From positions 4,830,001 through 4,894,000 of the forward strand of contig CP143946.1 in the NCBI GenBank assembly GCA_036419695.1: a DNA stretch of 64,000 nucleotides, read 5' to 3'. The number at the start of each line of letters is the position of its first letter. The first letter of the stretch is position 1. The notes under the pieces were generated by a model. That model did no database searches and was not told where the DNA came from. It worked only from the letters and a program-made list of their open reading frames with translations. Shown here in pieces: positions 34,946-43,257 of this stretch. A program made the translations under genes and the position numbers. This DNA is from [Clostridium] symbiosum (GTDB lineage Bacteria; Bacillota; Clostridia; Lachnospirales; Lachnospiraceae).

Positions 34946-35731
34946 TTAATACAGTTTGCTGAGCCCGATCTTTCTCTCCACAATATAGATCACGACTCCG
35001 GCCACGATGATGAAAAGTGTTGCAAAAGCCGAAATCAGCGGGGTGAACGACTCCGTTATATAGGAATAGAGGCGCAGCGGGAAGGTCACTGTCTTTGCGC
35101 TCTTCATGAACATGATGATAACGCACTCATCAAAGGCCACCACGAATGAGAACACAGCGCCTCCGATAATGCCCTGGCGGATACAGGGAAGCGTCACCTT
35201 AAACAGCGTCCTTACCGGGGATGCCCCCAGTACCAGGGAAGCTTCCTCAAAGCCCGTGTCGAGCCCCACCAGGTTGGCCGTAACGGTCCTGATGACATAC
35301 GGAATCTCGATAATCGCATAGGTCAGGCACAGTTTCCAGTAGTTTGTAAACATATTTCCAAAAATGGCAAAATACTGTAAAAATGCCACGGCGCTGATGA
35401 TGGTCGGAATGACGATCGGGGACAGAAACAGCGTTTCAAAAATCCCTTTCGCCCGGCTTCCCGATTTCCAGAACCAGAGGCTGACCATCGTGCCCAGCAC
35501 ACAGGCGATCACGACGCTGACACAGGCGATCCGGATGCTCAGAAGAAGCGAGTTCATAAATTCCACATTGGCGAAGGCCTGCCCGAACCACTTGAGCGTA
35601 AACCCTCTCGGCGGGAAAATAACCCTGTTTGTATCGCTGAATGCCGTACAGATAACAACGCCGAGGGGACAGAGTAAAAACATATACACAAATATTCTGA
35701 ATATCTTTCCGGCTATTTTTGTAAGGTTCAT
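34946..35731 (-). CDS. ABC transporter permease, PotC type
   Basis: 261 residues, six membrane helices, with EEASLVLGASPVRTLFKVTLPCIRQG as the EAA loop. It belongs to the spermidine/putrescine (PotC) or thiamine/iron class. It begins two bases after the partner permease stop. Last gene of the five-gene dhaK-potA-potD-potB-potC-like operon. Class membership is certain from the loop; the substrate may not be a polyamine. Confidence 0.9.
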   Translation of the reverse strand: MNLTKIAGKIFRIFVYMFLLCPLGVVICTAFSDTNRVIFPPRGFTLKWFGQAFANVEFMNSLLLSIRIACVSVVIACVLGTMVSLWFWKSGSRAKGIFETLFLSPIVIPTIISAVAFLQYFAIFGNMFTNYWKLCLTYAIIEIPYVIRTVTANLVGLDTGFEEASLVLGASPVRTLFKVTLPCIRQGIIGGAVFSFVVAFDECVIIMFMKSAKTVTFPLRLYSYITESFTPLISAFATLFIIVAGVVIYIVERKIGLSKLY

Positions 35732-35733
35732 CT

Positions 35734-36582
35734 TTATTCCCCCTCCCTGCGAAGCTCTTCCCTCAGAATTTTAGAGGAACGTCTCGCCCTTTTTTCACAG
35801 TAAACATCGTAAAGCTTTCCCGAATTGGTGAGCGCCATGGATACAATCAGAAAGATGACGGAAATGGCCGCGGCAAAGCCCCAGTCATAAATATAGGTGG
35901 CCTGCTGGTAAATCAGGGTGGTCATTGTGACAATCTTTCCGCTTCCCAGCATAACCGGCACGACGAACGCAGCCGTGTTCAGGGCAAACACCAGCATAAA
36001 ACCGGAAATAACGCCCTTGATGGTGAGCGGAAACGTGATCTTAAAAAATGTCTCCCAGAATCCGGCGCCACACACGTAGGAGGCCTCCTCCACACTCTGG
36101 TTCACGTTTCCGATCGGTCCCGTCAGTATCATAATCATATAGGGCAGGCCGCAGTAGACCAGCCCCACCTCAACCGCAAAATACGTCCCGCATTCAATGA
36201 TCGTCATCAGGCCGAACATTCTGACCGTAATCGACACCCAGAGGGGCAGCATAACCATTGCAGTGATAACGCTTTTCACTTTTCCCTGCATTCTGCTGAG
36301 ATGGTAGGAAATCGGATATCCCAGGATGACGCAGATAATTGCCGAGAGAAAACTCAGCCCCACCGTTTTCCCTAAAACTCCCCAATAATACCCGTCTTTC
36401 AGGAATTTATGATAGTTCGTCAGGGTAAACTCTCCCAGCGGCTTATTTACCCCGTTAAACTGGAACATGCTCAGATAGAACATCTTAATCAGCGGGGCAA
36501 CGAAGAAAAATGTCAGGAAAGCCAGGGGAATAATCAGGTACCATTTATTCACATAGGACCATGTGTCTTTTTCTTTATCCAA
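35734..36582 (-). CDS. ABC transporter permease, PotB type
   Basis: 282 residues from a TTG, with GGAGG seven bases before. Six membrane helices and the EAA loop EEASYVCGAGFWETFFKITFPLTIKG. It forms the translocation pore with the PotC-type subunit. A stem-loop lies between it and the binding-protein gene. Confidence 0.9.
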   Translation of the reverse strand: MDKEKDTWSYVNKWYLIIPLAFLTFFFVAPLIKMFYLSMFQFNGVNKPLGEFTLTNYHKFLKDGYYWGVLGKTVGLSFLSAIICVILGYPISYHLSRMQGKVKSVITAMVMLPLWVSITVRMFGLMTIIECGTYFAVEVGLVYCGLPYMIMILTGPIGNVNQSVEEASYVCGAGFWETFFKITFPLTIKGVISGFMLVFALNTAAFVVPVMLGSGKIVTMTTLIYQQATYIYDWGFAAAISVIFLIVSMALTNSGKLYDVYCEKRARRSSKILREELRREGE

Positions 36583-36639
36583 GGAAATCCCTCCTCCTTT
36601 TATGTCTGTATCTAATATTTATTACCGCGAAAAACAGTG

Positions 36640-36679
36640 CGCCGCCAAAGGGCAGGGTGTCTGCCCCGCCCCGGCGGCG
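36640..36679 (-). promoter_or_regulatory. Intercistronic hairpin between binding protein and permease genes
   Basis: CGCCGCC/GGCGGCG outer arms enclose a GGGCAG/CTGCCC inner stem. No T run follows, so it is likely a stabiliser or partial attenuator. Confidence 0.55.
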
Positions 36680-36690
36680 TCCCGGAAATA

Positions 36691-37818
36691 TTATTTGAAT
36701 TCCTTATTCCATCTCTCGATCAGGGCTGCTTTTACCGGTTCCAGCGTCTCGGAATCCATATAAAGCAGTTTGGAAACCTGCTCCTGACCGTACGGCATGA
36801 ATGCCTGAAGTTCTTCGTCGATTACGGTTTTACCGTTGGAAGGAGCATAGTAGTTGTTCTCCGCGTATGCCTTCTGTCCCTCCGGGGAGATCAGTTCATT
36901 GACAAACAGATAAGCCAGTTCTTTCTTTGTGGAACCTTTGCTGATGGCCGCCAGGGAGGTCATTGCGATGGAGCCTTCTTCAGGCTGGCAGAATCCGATA
37001 TCGATTCCTTCCTTCATCAGACCGATGGCGCGTCCGTTCGTCTCTACCGACATCACGATGTCGCCCTTGGTCAGCATGCTCTCAATATCGGAGTGCTGGC
37101 TGGCGTAAACACCGATGTTTGGTTTCAGGGAAGACATCTTTGCAAAAAGATTGTCCCAGTTTTCTTCGTCTGCCACGGTGTACCCCTGGATTCGGGAAAC
37201 TGCCTCCGCAAATTCCAGTCCGCCGCCCATGCTGTAATCGATAACGCCGATTTTTCCGCCCTTGTATGCGTCATCCCAGAGATCCAGCCAGCTTGTCGGC
37301 TCTTTCTCTACAAGATCTTTGCGGTAAATAATGCCGTATGTACCCCAGTTTGTCACAACCGCCGTATCATACATGTGGGCTTCATCATATAAATCCGGTG
37401 CATTTGACATTTTGCTGAAATCCAGTGTCTCAAGCACGTCCATATTGGTTCCCTGCACCACCTCGCTGCAGTCTACGTGAAGGACGTCGATGGAAGCCGC
37501 GTCACCTTCCGTAGCAAGCTGGGAAAGCGGAGCCGCGCCGCTTACCACTTCAACCTTTGCCCCTGTCTTCTCCTCAAAAGCAGGAATAATGTGGTTTCTG
37601 AGCGTTTCCTCATAAGTTCCGCCCCAGACCTGGACTACCAGTGTCTCGCCTGAATAATCTTTTGCCTCCGCAGATGCTGCTTCCGTGTCTGCTGTCTCCA
37701 CGGCCGGAGCCTCCGTATCGGGTGCTTTTGTAGTGCTTTCCACTGTGTTGGATGAACCGCATGCCGTCATCGTGCATACCATTAAAAGTGCCATTGCCGA
37801 TTTGATTGTTTTTTTCAT
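36691..37818 (-). CDS. ABC transporter solute-binding lipoprotein, PotD-like
   Basis: 375 residues from ATG 37818 (GAGAGG before; the frame extends 6 codons upstream without a site). Lipobox MTAC at about 17-20, then a Thr/Glu-rich linker and a PotD/family-1 periplasmic fold (LVVQVWGGTYEETLRNHIIPAFEEKTGAKVEVV; YGIIYRKDLV; IGFCQPEEGSIAM). The closing AALIERWNKEFK is usual for the group. Ligands of such proteins include polyamines, but also phosphonates and sugars acids; not resolved here. Confidence 0.9.
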   Translation of the reverse strand: MKKTIKSAMALLMVCTMTACGSSNTVESTTKAPDTEAPAVETADTEAASAEAKDYSGETLVVQVWGGTYEETLRNHIIPAFEEKTGAKVEVVSGAAPLSQLATEGDAASIDVLHVDCSEVVQGTNMDVLETLDFSKMSNAPDLYDEAHMYDTAVVTNWGTYGIIYRKDLVEKEPTSWLDLWDDAYKGGKIGVIDYSMGGGLEFAEAVSRIQGYTVADEENWDNLFAKMSSLKPNIGVYASQHSDIESMLTKGDIVMSVETNGRAIGLMKEGIDIGFCQPEEGSIAMTSLAAISKGSTKKELAYLFVNELISPEGQKAYAENNYYAPSNGKTVIDEELQAFMPYGQEQVSKLLYMDSETLEPVKAALIERWNKEFK

Positions 37819-37838
37819 TTGTACCTCTCCTCTCATTT

Positions 37839-38921
37839 TTATCTTTCAACCAGGACCAGACCGTTTTCATCGAGTTCCAGATAAACCGTATCCCCCTCGA
37901 CCGCTTTCCCTTCGTCCTTGGTATGAAGATCCACTTCAAAGTCATTGTTTCCCGCCATCTCAACCACATACCGGAGAGTGGAACCCAGATAGATTTTAGC
38001 TTTTACCTTCCCCGAAAGTACATTTTTTCTATCCGGTTTTTCCTCATGGAGCTGCACGTTTTCCGGCCTTATAATCAGGACTGCGGCGTCCCCGCCGGAC
38101 ACCTTCTTCCCGGTATCGGCCCTGGCCCACAGTTCTTCCCCGCTTGTGAGCTTTACTGCGATTCTGTCCTCCGTCACCGCCGTCACATTGCCCTCCACAA
38201 TATTGGCATGGCCCACAAAACCGGCGATAAACCGTGTGGCCGGGCGTGTATAAAGGCAGCTTGGCTCCGTAATCTGTTCAATCCTTCCTTTATTCATTAC
38301 CGCAATCCTGTCGGAGATGGTCAGCGCTTCCTCCTGATCATGGGTGACATAGATTGCCGTGACATTCATTTTCTTTAACAGGTTTCTGATTTCTACCCTT
38401 GTCTTTTCTCTCAGTTTCGCATCCAGGTTGCTTAACGGTTCGTCGAAAAGCATGACCTTCGGTTCCACAATCATGGCCCTGGCCAGTGACACCCTCTGCT
38501 GCTGGCCGCCTGAAAGTTCCTTGGGGAGCCGGTTCTCCACGCCCTCGAGCTGGACTAAATCCATCATCTCCCTGGCCTTGTCCATCAGCACCTTTTTGTC
38601 CTTAATCTTCCTCGTCTTCAGCCCATATACAATGTTCTCATATACGCTGAGGTGCGGAAACAGTGCATAATTCTGAAACACCATGGAAATGTCTCTCTTA
38701 TGGGGCGGTATTCCGTTCATATCCTGCCCCTGGATACGGATCGTTCCTCTGGTCGGCTCGATCAGGCCGGCGATCATCCTCAGCGTTGTCGTTTTGCCGC
38801 AGCCGCTGGCGCCCAGGAAAGAGACAATTTCTCCTTTTTTGATCTGCAGGCTGACACTGTCCACTGCCAGAAACTCTTTATACTGTTTTGCTACGTCGAT
38901 TAATTCCAGTTGATAGTCCAT
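37839..38921 (-). CDS. ABC transporter ATP-binding protein, PotA type
   Basis: 360 residues from ATG 38921 (GGAGGG eight bases before); the frame runs further upstream, but that part is antisense to nothing functional and overlaps the kinase gene. Walker A LGASGCGKTT, signature LSGGQQQRVSLARA, Walker B VMLFDEPLSNLDAKLR, H-loop YVTHDQEEAL, then a C-terminal TOBE domain (about 280-360). It powers the adjacent PotB/PotC-type permeases. Confidence 0.92.
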   Translation of the reverse strand: MDYQLELIDVAKQYKEFLAVDSVSLQIKKGEIVSFLGASGCGKTTTLRMIAGLIEPTRGTIRIQGQDMNGIPPHKRDISMVFQNYALFPHLSVYENIVYGLKTRKIKDKKVLMDKAREMMDLVQLEGVENRLPKELSGGQQQRVSLARAMIVEPKVMLFDEPLSNLDAKLREKTRVEIRNLLKKMNVTAIYVTHDQEEALTISDRIAVMNKGRIEQITEPSCLYTRPATRFIAGFVGHANIVEGNVTAVTEDRIAVKLTSGEELWARADTGKKVSGGDAAVLIIRPENVQLHEEKPDRKNVLSGKVKAKIYLGSTLRYVVEMAGNNDFEVDLHTKDEGKAVEGDTVYLELDENGLVLVER

Positions 38922-38947
38922 TTTTTCACCCTCCAGCGTACCTTTGT

Positions 38948-40729
38948 TTACTGTGACTGTACCTCCTCGAGTCTGCAGGCCAGGTTCCCGAAAATTTCTC
39001 CCAGGGCATACGCTCCCGCATCGGGATAGCCGAGGCTGCGTTCTCCCACCGTTCCGGCGCGCCCCATCCTGGCTACAATCGCTTTGGTGCTTTCGGCCCC
39101 CGCCTTTGCCGCTTCGGCTGCCTGCCTGAAGATTTCCATCAGGGGAGTCCTCTCCGACGTCAGGCGGGTCCATTCATCCGCACAGGGAACAAGCGCATCA
39201 ATCAGTGTCTTGTCTCCCGGTACGGCCCCCCTTCCAAAGGACCGTTCTCCCGTCGCCTGAATCCCCTGCACTGCCCGGCCCAGCATCACGGCCATGTCTT
39301 CCGCCCCGAGGGTTTCCTTCCCCTCCGCGGACTTGGCCGCCGCTCTGAATGCCGATCCCCAGATCGGCCCCGAGGCGCCTCCGCAGTGCTCCATGATAAT
39401 CAGAGAGCAGGCGTTCAGGAAAGAAGCGATATCACCGGATGATTCGATCACTTCTCCCCACTCCTTTCTAAGCTGTTTAAAGCCCTTCGCCACGCTCATT
39501 CCAAAATCCCCGTCGCCTGCATGTGAGTCCAGTTCACAGAAGGGAATCTCATTTTGTATGATGTATCCCCCTATACAATCTATCATAAAAATCATATTGT
39601 GTAGAGTGATTTTTTCGTCCCTGATTTTGCCCTCTCCCCTGTATTTTGCCGATATTTCAGCACTATTTTCCGCGTTTTCTCCGGCCTTTTTCTCCCCTTC
39701 CAATTCCTGGAAATCCGTTGTTCCCGGCGCATAGTCCAACTTGAGGGCAGGAGTGCTGCACGGTGCAAAAAGGTATTTTTTCAGCTCCTCATCCAGCTTC
39801 AAAATGGAAATCGACGCCCCCATCATATCAATGCTGGTCATATAGTTGCCCACCAGGGAAAATCTTGTCCTGATCTTTCTTTTCGCCAGCGCTTTTCTGA
39901 GCGAGCGGTTGAGGATGTATAACTCCTGGGCCGGCGTCCCTCCGAGGCCGTTTACCAGTACTGCTATTTCATCCTCAGCGTCTTCTTCTAACCCGAGCGC
40001 TTCCAGAAGCTGCGACGCCATTCTCTCGGCCACCGTATCGGCATCCGTCTGTTTTTCCCTTTTAATGCCCGGTTCTCCGTGGATTCCCACGCCGTATTCC
40101 ATCTCATCCTCACCAATCTCAAAGGTGGGAGTTCCCTTGGCCGGTACGGTACAGGATGTGAGGGCAAATCCAATGGATTTTACGGAGGCTGCCGTCTTCT
40201 CTGCAACGGCCTTCACCTCCTCCAGGCTGCATCCCGCCTCAGCCGCCGCGCCTGCGATTTTATGTACAAAAACCGTCCCTGCCACACCGCGGCGCCCTAC
40301 GGTATAAAGGCTGTCCTGAACCGCGATATCGTCGTCCACTTTAATATAATCAACCTGGATTCCATCCTCCCGGGCCATGTAAGCGGCATTTTTGAAATTC
40401 ATCATATCTCCGCTGTAGTTTTTGATAATCAGGAGGGTTCCTTTCCGGCTCTTCGTCTCCCTGATTGTCTGGTAAACCTGAATCTGGGAGGGTGAAGCAA
40501 AAACATCTCCGCAGACGGCCGCATCCAGCATTCCGTCCCCGACAAATCCGGCATGTGCCGGTTCATGCCCGCTGCCACCGCCGCTGATCAGAGTCACTTT
40601 GTCCTGATTCAGATTTTTTTTCGTGATAAATTTGTACTTCTGCGAAAATTCCAGTTCCGGATGTGCCAGCGCCATCCCCTGGCACATCTCCGTCACTACC
40701 TGTTCCGGCCGGTTGATAATCTTCTTCAT
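38948..40729 (-). CDS. DhaK-DhaL fused dihydroxyacetone-type kinase
   Basis: 593 residues. The DhaK domain is at 1 to about 330 with GGGSGHEPAHAGFVG (substrate pocket) and GIHGEPGIK, whose His217 matches the His that covalently binds the ketose. A low-complexity linker follows (about 345-375), then a DhaL domain (about 380-593) with DSHAGDGDFGMSV (Mg-ADP Asp cluster), GGASGPIWG and DKTLIDALVP. The fused form uses ATP, unlike PTS-linked DhaKLM. Relatives phosphorylate dihydroxyacetone, glyceraldehyde or tetruloses. It heads an operon with a PotABCD-like transporter, so the imported compound may yield such a ketose; that is inference. Confidence 0.9.
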   Translation of the reverse strand: MKKIINRPEQVVTEMCQGMALAHPELEFSQKYKFITKKNLNQDKVTLISGGGSGHEPAHAGFVGDGMLDAAVCGDVFASPSQIQVYQTIRETKSRKGTLLIIKNYSGDMMNFKNAAYMAREDGIQVDYIKVDDDIAVQDSLYTVGRRGVAGTVFVHKIAGAAAEAGCSLEEVKAVAEKTAASVKSIGFALTSCTVPAKGTPTFEIGEDEMEYGVGIHGEPGIKREKQTDADTVAERMASQLLEALGLEEDAEDEIAVLVNGLGGTPAQELYILNRSLRKALAKRKIRTRFSLVGNYMTSIDMMGASISILKLDEELKKYLFAPCSTPALKLDYAPGTTDFQELEGEKKAGENAENSAEISAKYRGEGKIRDEKITLHNMIFMIDCIGGYIIQNEIPFCELDSHAGDGDFGMSVAKGFKQLRKEWGEVIESSGDIASFLNACSLIIMEHCGGASGPIWGSAFRAAAKSAEGKETLGAEDMAVMLGRAVQGIQATGERSFGRGAVPGDKTLIDALVPCADEWTRLTSERTPLMEIFRQAAEAAKAGAESTKAIVARMGRAGTVGERSLGYPDAGAYALGEIFGNLACRLEEVQSQ

Positions 40730-40806
40730 TTGTTTCCTCCAATCTTTTTGTTTGAGCTGATTCTAGTTGAACCGGTTCCGGTTAAAACGCTCCCCGTCCG
40801 GTTGCT

Positions 40807-40885
40807 TCTAATCCGGCTGCCCTGATTTAGCTGTCCCTGAGCCGGCCGTTTCTAATTCGGCTGTCTCTGAGCCGGCTGCTCCTGT
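40807..40885. repeat. Degenerate direct repeat upstream of the DhaK-DhaL gene
   Basis: TCTAATCCGGCTG..CTGA at 40807 recurs as TCTAATTCGGCTG..CTGA at 40851, with GAGCCGGCYG blocks after each (period 44 bp). It lies in the 369-bp gap between the kinase and LysR genes; the rest of that gap holds AT-rich promoter sequence. Confidence 0.5.
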
Positions 40886-41000
40886 TGGCCTCTCATGCCG
40901 ATCCATCTTCCTTTTATCTGTTATCCATGGAACTATCAATAAAATTTTATTTTATATTACAGTTTTGCTCTTATTTGCTTGATTTTTAGTCACTTTGCTA

Positions 41001-41029
41001 TTGAATTATCTATAAATGTATGGTATATT
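41001..41029 (+). promoter_or_regulatory. Promoter of the LysR regulator gene
   Basis: TTGAAT (41001-41006), 17 bp ending in TGG, TATATT (41024-41029). The start would fall near 41036, just before the box at 41041. Confidence 0.65.
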
Positions 41030-41040
41030 ATTTCAACACA

Positions 41041-41065
41041 TTAAGCAATTGAATATTTATTATGG
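41041..41065 (+). promoter_or_regulatory. Box shared with the DUF3830 promoter (copy 1)
   Basis: A 25-bp segment of the form TTAnGCAAnTGAATA-n-T-nn-TTATGG that matches 43083-43107 at 20 of 25 positions. It sits just downstream of the LysR start site, an autorepression position. Confidence 0.55.
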
Positions 41066-41098
41066 ATCACATAACAAACTTGAATGGAGGTCGCACGA

Positions 41099-41989
41099 AT
41101 GAGCATTCTGAAATACAATGCCTTTTTGAAGGCAGTTGAGTACGGCAGCCTCACAAAAGCTGCGGAGGCGCTTGTCTATACCCAGCCCGGAATCAGCCAT
41201 ATGATTTCCTCCCTGGAGAAGGAGATGGGATTCCCGCTCCTGGTCCGCGGTAAGGAGGGCGTATTTCCCACCGAAAATGCCGAACCTCTGATCTATTACA
41301 TGCAGCAGATTGTGTCGGCCGAGGATACGCTGAAGGAGATTTCCTGTAAGATACGCGGCATTGAGATAGGCTCCCTGAAGGTAGGGGCATTTTACAGCAC
41401 TTCGGTGAAATGGGTGCCTCCAATAGTCTCCCGCTTCTCCTCCCTCCATCCGGGCGTCAAGCTGCAGGTCTTCGAGGGAAATCACTTCGAACTGGAGGAG
41501 TGGCTGACAAACGGCACCATCGACATCGGCCTCATGTCCATGCCCGTACCGGAGAACTACGATTTTATCCCTCTGTATATGGATTCCATTATGGCCGTGC
41601 TCCCCACCGGACACCCTCTGGCCCGGTGCGAGAAAGTGGATCCGGCGGAGCTGGTGAATTATCCCTTTATCATCCCGCATGACGGAGGCGACGAGGACGT
41701 GTGGCAGGTCATGAATGCGGAAAATCTCACCCCGGAAATTAAATACAGGATCAAGGGAGACATGGCTACCATTTCGATGATAGGGCAAAATCTGGGCGTA
41801 TCCCTGATTCCCGGACTGGCCCTGCCGTTCCAATTTCACAACATCGTCACCAGACCACTGATTCGGGATCACAGCCGTGTGCTGGGGCTGGCCATCCGCT
41901 CCATCAAACATGCCTCTCCGGCCGCCGAGGAATTTATATCTATTACAAAAGAATATTTGAAAACAGAAGGAATGTTGACCGGCCAATAG
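41099..41989 (+). CDS. LysR-family transcriptional regulator
   Basis: 296 residues from ATG 41099 (GGAGG eight bases before; an ATG at 41084 overlaps this ribosome site). The winged helix-turn-helix is at 1-60 (YNAFLKAVEYGSLTKAAEALVYTQPGISHMISSLEKEMGFPLLVR), followed by a periplasmic-binding-like effector domain (about 90-290). Divergent from the DhaK-DhaL operon and upstream of the convergent DUF3830 gene pair. The shared box suggests it controls itself and that pair; control of the kinase operon is also possible. Confidence 0.92.
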   Translation: MSILKYNAFLKAVEYGSLTKAAEALVYTQPGISHMISSLEKEMGFPLLVRGKEGVFPTENAEPLIYYMQQIVSAEDTLKEISCKIRGIEIGSLKVGAFYSTSVKWVPPIVSRFSSLHPGVKLQVFEGNHFELEEWLTNGTIDIGLMSMPVPENYDFIPLYMDSIMAVLPTGHPLARCEKVDPAELVNYPFIIPHDGGDEDVWQVMNAENLTPEIKYRIKGDMATISMIGQNLGVSLIPGLALPFQFHNIVTRPLIRDHSRVLGLAIRSIKHASPAAEEFISITKEYLKTEGMLTGQ

Positions 41990-42013
41990 GGAATACGGCC
42001 CGGACAGCTATGA

Positions 42014-42052
42014 AAAAGGAGTTTCTGCCGCTGCACGGCAAAAACTCCTTTT
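42014..42052. terminator. Bidirectional terminator between LysR and the small gene pair
   Basis: AAAAGGAGTTT/AAACTCCTTTT arms around a 17-bp loop; A and T runs flank both sides. Confidence 0.8.
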
Positions 42053-42082
42053 GGCTTTATTCTTTGTTACTTATGTTTTATA

Positions 42083-42568
42083 TTACAGATACTGTGCAAA
42101 ATCCTGCTTTGCAAAGCCGTTGTATACTCCCCACGGAATAACCAGGTCAACCCACATGTGGTGACGGTTGAAATACTTCAGGGCGGCATTGCTCAGGTGG
42201 ATAAACTCCTCAAGACTTTCCACGGTGTCGATTGCCTCCAGATACATGAATAACAGTTCACTGGCCATCGGAACGCCGGTAAACACGAAAAATTTTGCCT
42301 TATAGTCGAGGATACGTTTTGCAAAGTGAACCAGAGTGCGCAGATCCACATCCCCTTCCTTTGCCGTCTCAATCATATAAAAAAGCACTTCATCGCACAG
42401 AGTCCTGAGCTCAGAATCGGCATACATCATCGTCGTAACATACTGGCCGTACACATTGGTGTCGCCCGGTACCTTACCATTACTCAGATCATAAACATCC
42501 TGCGGCATATTCTCCCAGATTGCAAGTCGTCTCTCTTCAAATTTGTCTATCGCTGCTTTCCAGTTCAT
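42083..42568 (-). CDS. Unknown helical protein, partner of a DUF3830 gene
   Basis: 161 residues from ATG 42568, with GGAGG eight bases before; GAATAA-GGAGG couples it to the upstream stop. No signal peptide. Largely helical (WKAAIDKFEERRLAIWENMPQDVYDLS; YADSELRTLCDEVLFYMIETAKEGDVDLRTLVHFAKRILDYKAKF; the LEEFIHLSNAALKYFNRHHMW stretch). From memory, opine synthases of the cucumopine/mikimopine type join a cyclophilin-like domain to a C-terminal helical bundle, so this could be the bundle as a separate gene. I cannot verify the match; otherwise unassigned. Confidence 0.6.
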   Translation of the reverse strand: MNWKAAIDKFEERRLAIWENMPQDVYDLSNGKVPGDTNVYGQYVTTMMYADSELRTLCDEVLFYMIETAKEGDVDLRTLVHFAKRILDYKAKFFVFTGVPMASELLFMYLEAIDTVESLEEFIHLSNAALKYFNRHHMWVDLVIPWGVYNGFAKQDFAQYL

Positions 42569-42581
42569 TACGTGCACCTCC

Positions 42582-42983
42582 TTATTCTACTTCACCGACA
42601 ATTGTCATCATACTGCCCTGTTTTAACCAGTTCTTGATTCCAACTACCTGCATTGCCTCCATACCCTCTACGATACGGCCGATGCGGCTGATCGGCAGCG
42701 GCTCGTCCGTTCCCACTCCATACAGGAAACAGAGCTGGTTTCTTGGAGGGTAATATGCCAGATCAAATGTCTCCAAATCTCCGCCTCTGCACTGGTTCTC
42801 AAATCCACAGGCATAGGGGAGCGTGCCGAAGAATAACTGCCCGTTCAATTTCGCGTGCTGGATGATCGCCCTCTGTCCCGGATTGTTTAAAATCATGTTG
42901 CAGATTACCGGAGCGTCGTCAACATAAAGCTCCGCAACAAGCCTGACATCGTCAATCATAATTTCCACTTTTTTGTTTGCCAT
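42582..42983 (-). CDS. Cyclophilin-like DUF3830 family protein
   Basis: 133 residues of a small beta-barrel. KVEIMIDDVRLVAELYVDDAPVICNMILNNPGQ and FGTLPYACGFENQCRGGDLETFDLAYYPPRNQLCFLYGVG match the DUF3830/cyclophilin-like pattern. The family is poorly characterised. The nearest enzymes I recall are imidazole-opine (cucumopine-type) synthases, which share the fold. It is cotranscribed with the 161-residue helical protein 13 bp downstream. The promoter at 43062-43090 overlaps the box shared with LysR. Confidence 0.75.
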   Translation of the reverse strand: MANKKVEIMIDDVRLVAELYVDDAPVICNMILNNPGQRAIIQHAKLNGQLFFGTLPYACGFENQCRGGDLETFDLAYYPPRNQLCFLYGVGTDEPLPISRIGRIVEGMEAMQVVGIKNWLKQGSMMTIVGEVE

Positions 42984-43061
42984 GATAATCTTCTTCCTTT
43001 CCTCTTTGAAATTAATAGTTTTTGCCCTGTGCTTCGTGCCGCAGAAACTATTTATGAGTTC

Positions 43062-43090
43062 ATCATAGGCTTGTTTTATGTATTACGCAA
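43062..43090 (-). promoter_or_regulatory. Promoter of the DUF3830 gene pair
   Basis: Minus strand TTGCGT (43090-43085), 17 bp, TATGAT (43067-43062). The -35 overlaps the shared box, as expected for LysR-type activation. Confidence 0.55.
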
Positions 43091-43107
43091 CTGAATAATA
43101 GTTATGG
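43083..43107 (-). promoter_or_regulatory. Box shared with the LysR promoter (copy 2)
   Basis: Matches 41041-41065 at 20 of 25 positions when both are read on the plus strand. Read toward the DUF3830 gene it is CCATAAC..ATTCAGTTGCGTAA and covers the -35 region and the 17 bp upstream of it. Confidence 0.55.
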
Positions 43108-43149
43108 GTTGCATTCAAAAATAGAATGGATTGTTGAAAATTAGGACGC

Positions 43150-43232
43150 CGGCGTGAGGATGGCGGGCAGAATTGGGGTGGCTGCTTCTTCAGTCCCGGG
43201 ATATGATTCGCGTTCGGGGACTCCGGGGGACG
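43150..43232 (+). repeat. Fragment E of the long hairpin element family
   Basis: One arm only: GATGGCGGG..TTCTTCAGTCCCGGGATATG..CGGGGACTCC, similar to the left arm of copy B (GATGGCGAA..GTCTTCAGTCCCGGGGCAT). It lies directly upstream of the broken acetyltransferase gene. Confidence 0.55.
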
Positions 43233-43257
43233 GTAACACTTTGGGATTGATGGGGAG

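Noticed and set aside
38922..39173. 84-residue N-terminal extension of the PotA-type ATPase frame
   Set aside because: It overlaps the DhaK-DhaL gene on the same strand in another frame, and a clear GGAGGG-ATG start exists at 38921.
41060..41986. 308-residue ORF antisense to the LysR gene
   Set aside because: The sense frame is a complete LysR protein with motifs; the antisense frame reads as His/Gln-rich nonsense and is a codon-bias shadow.
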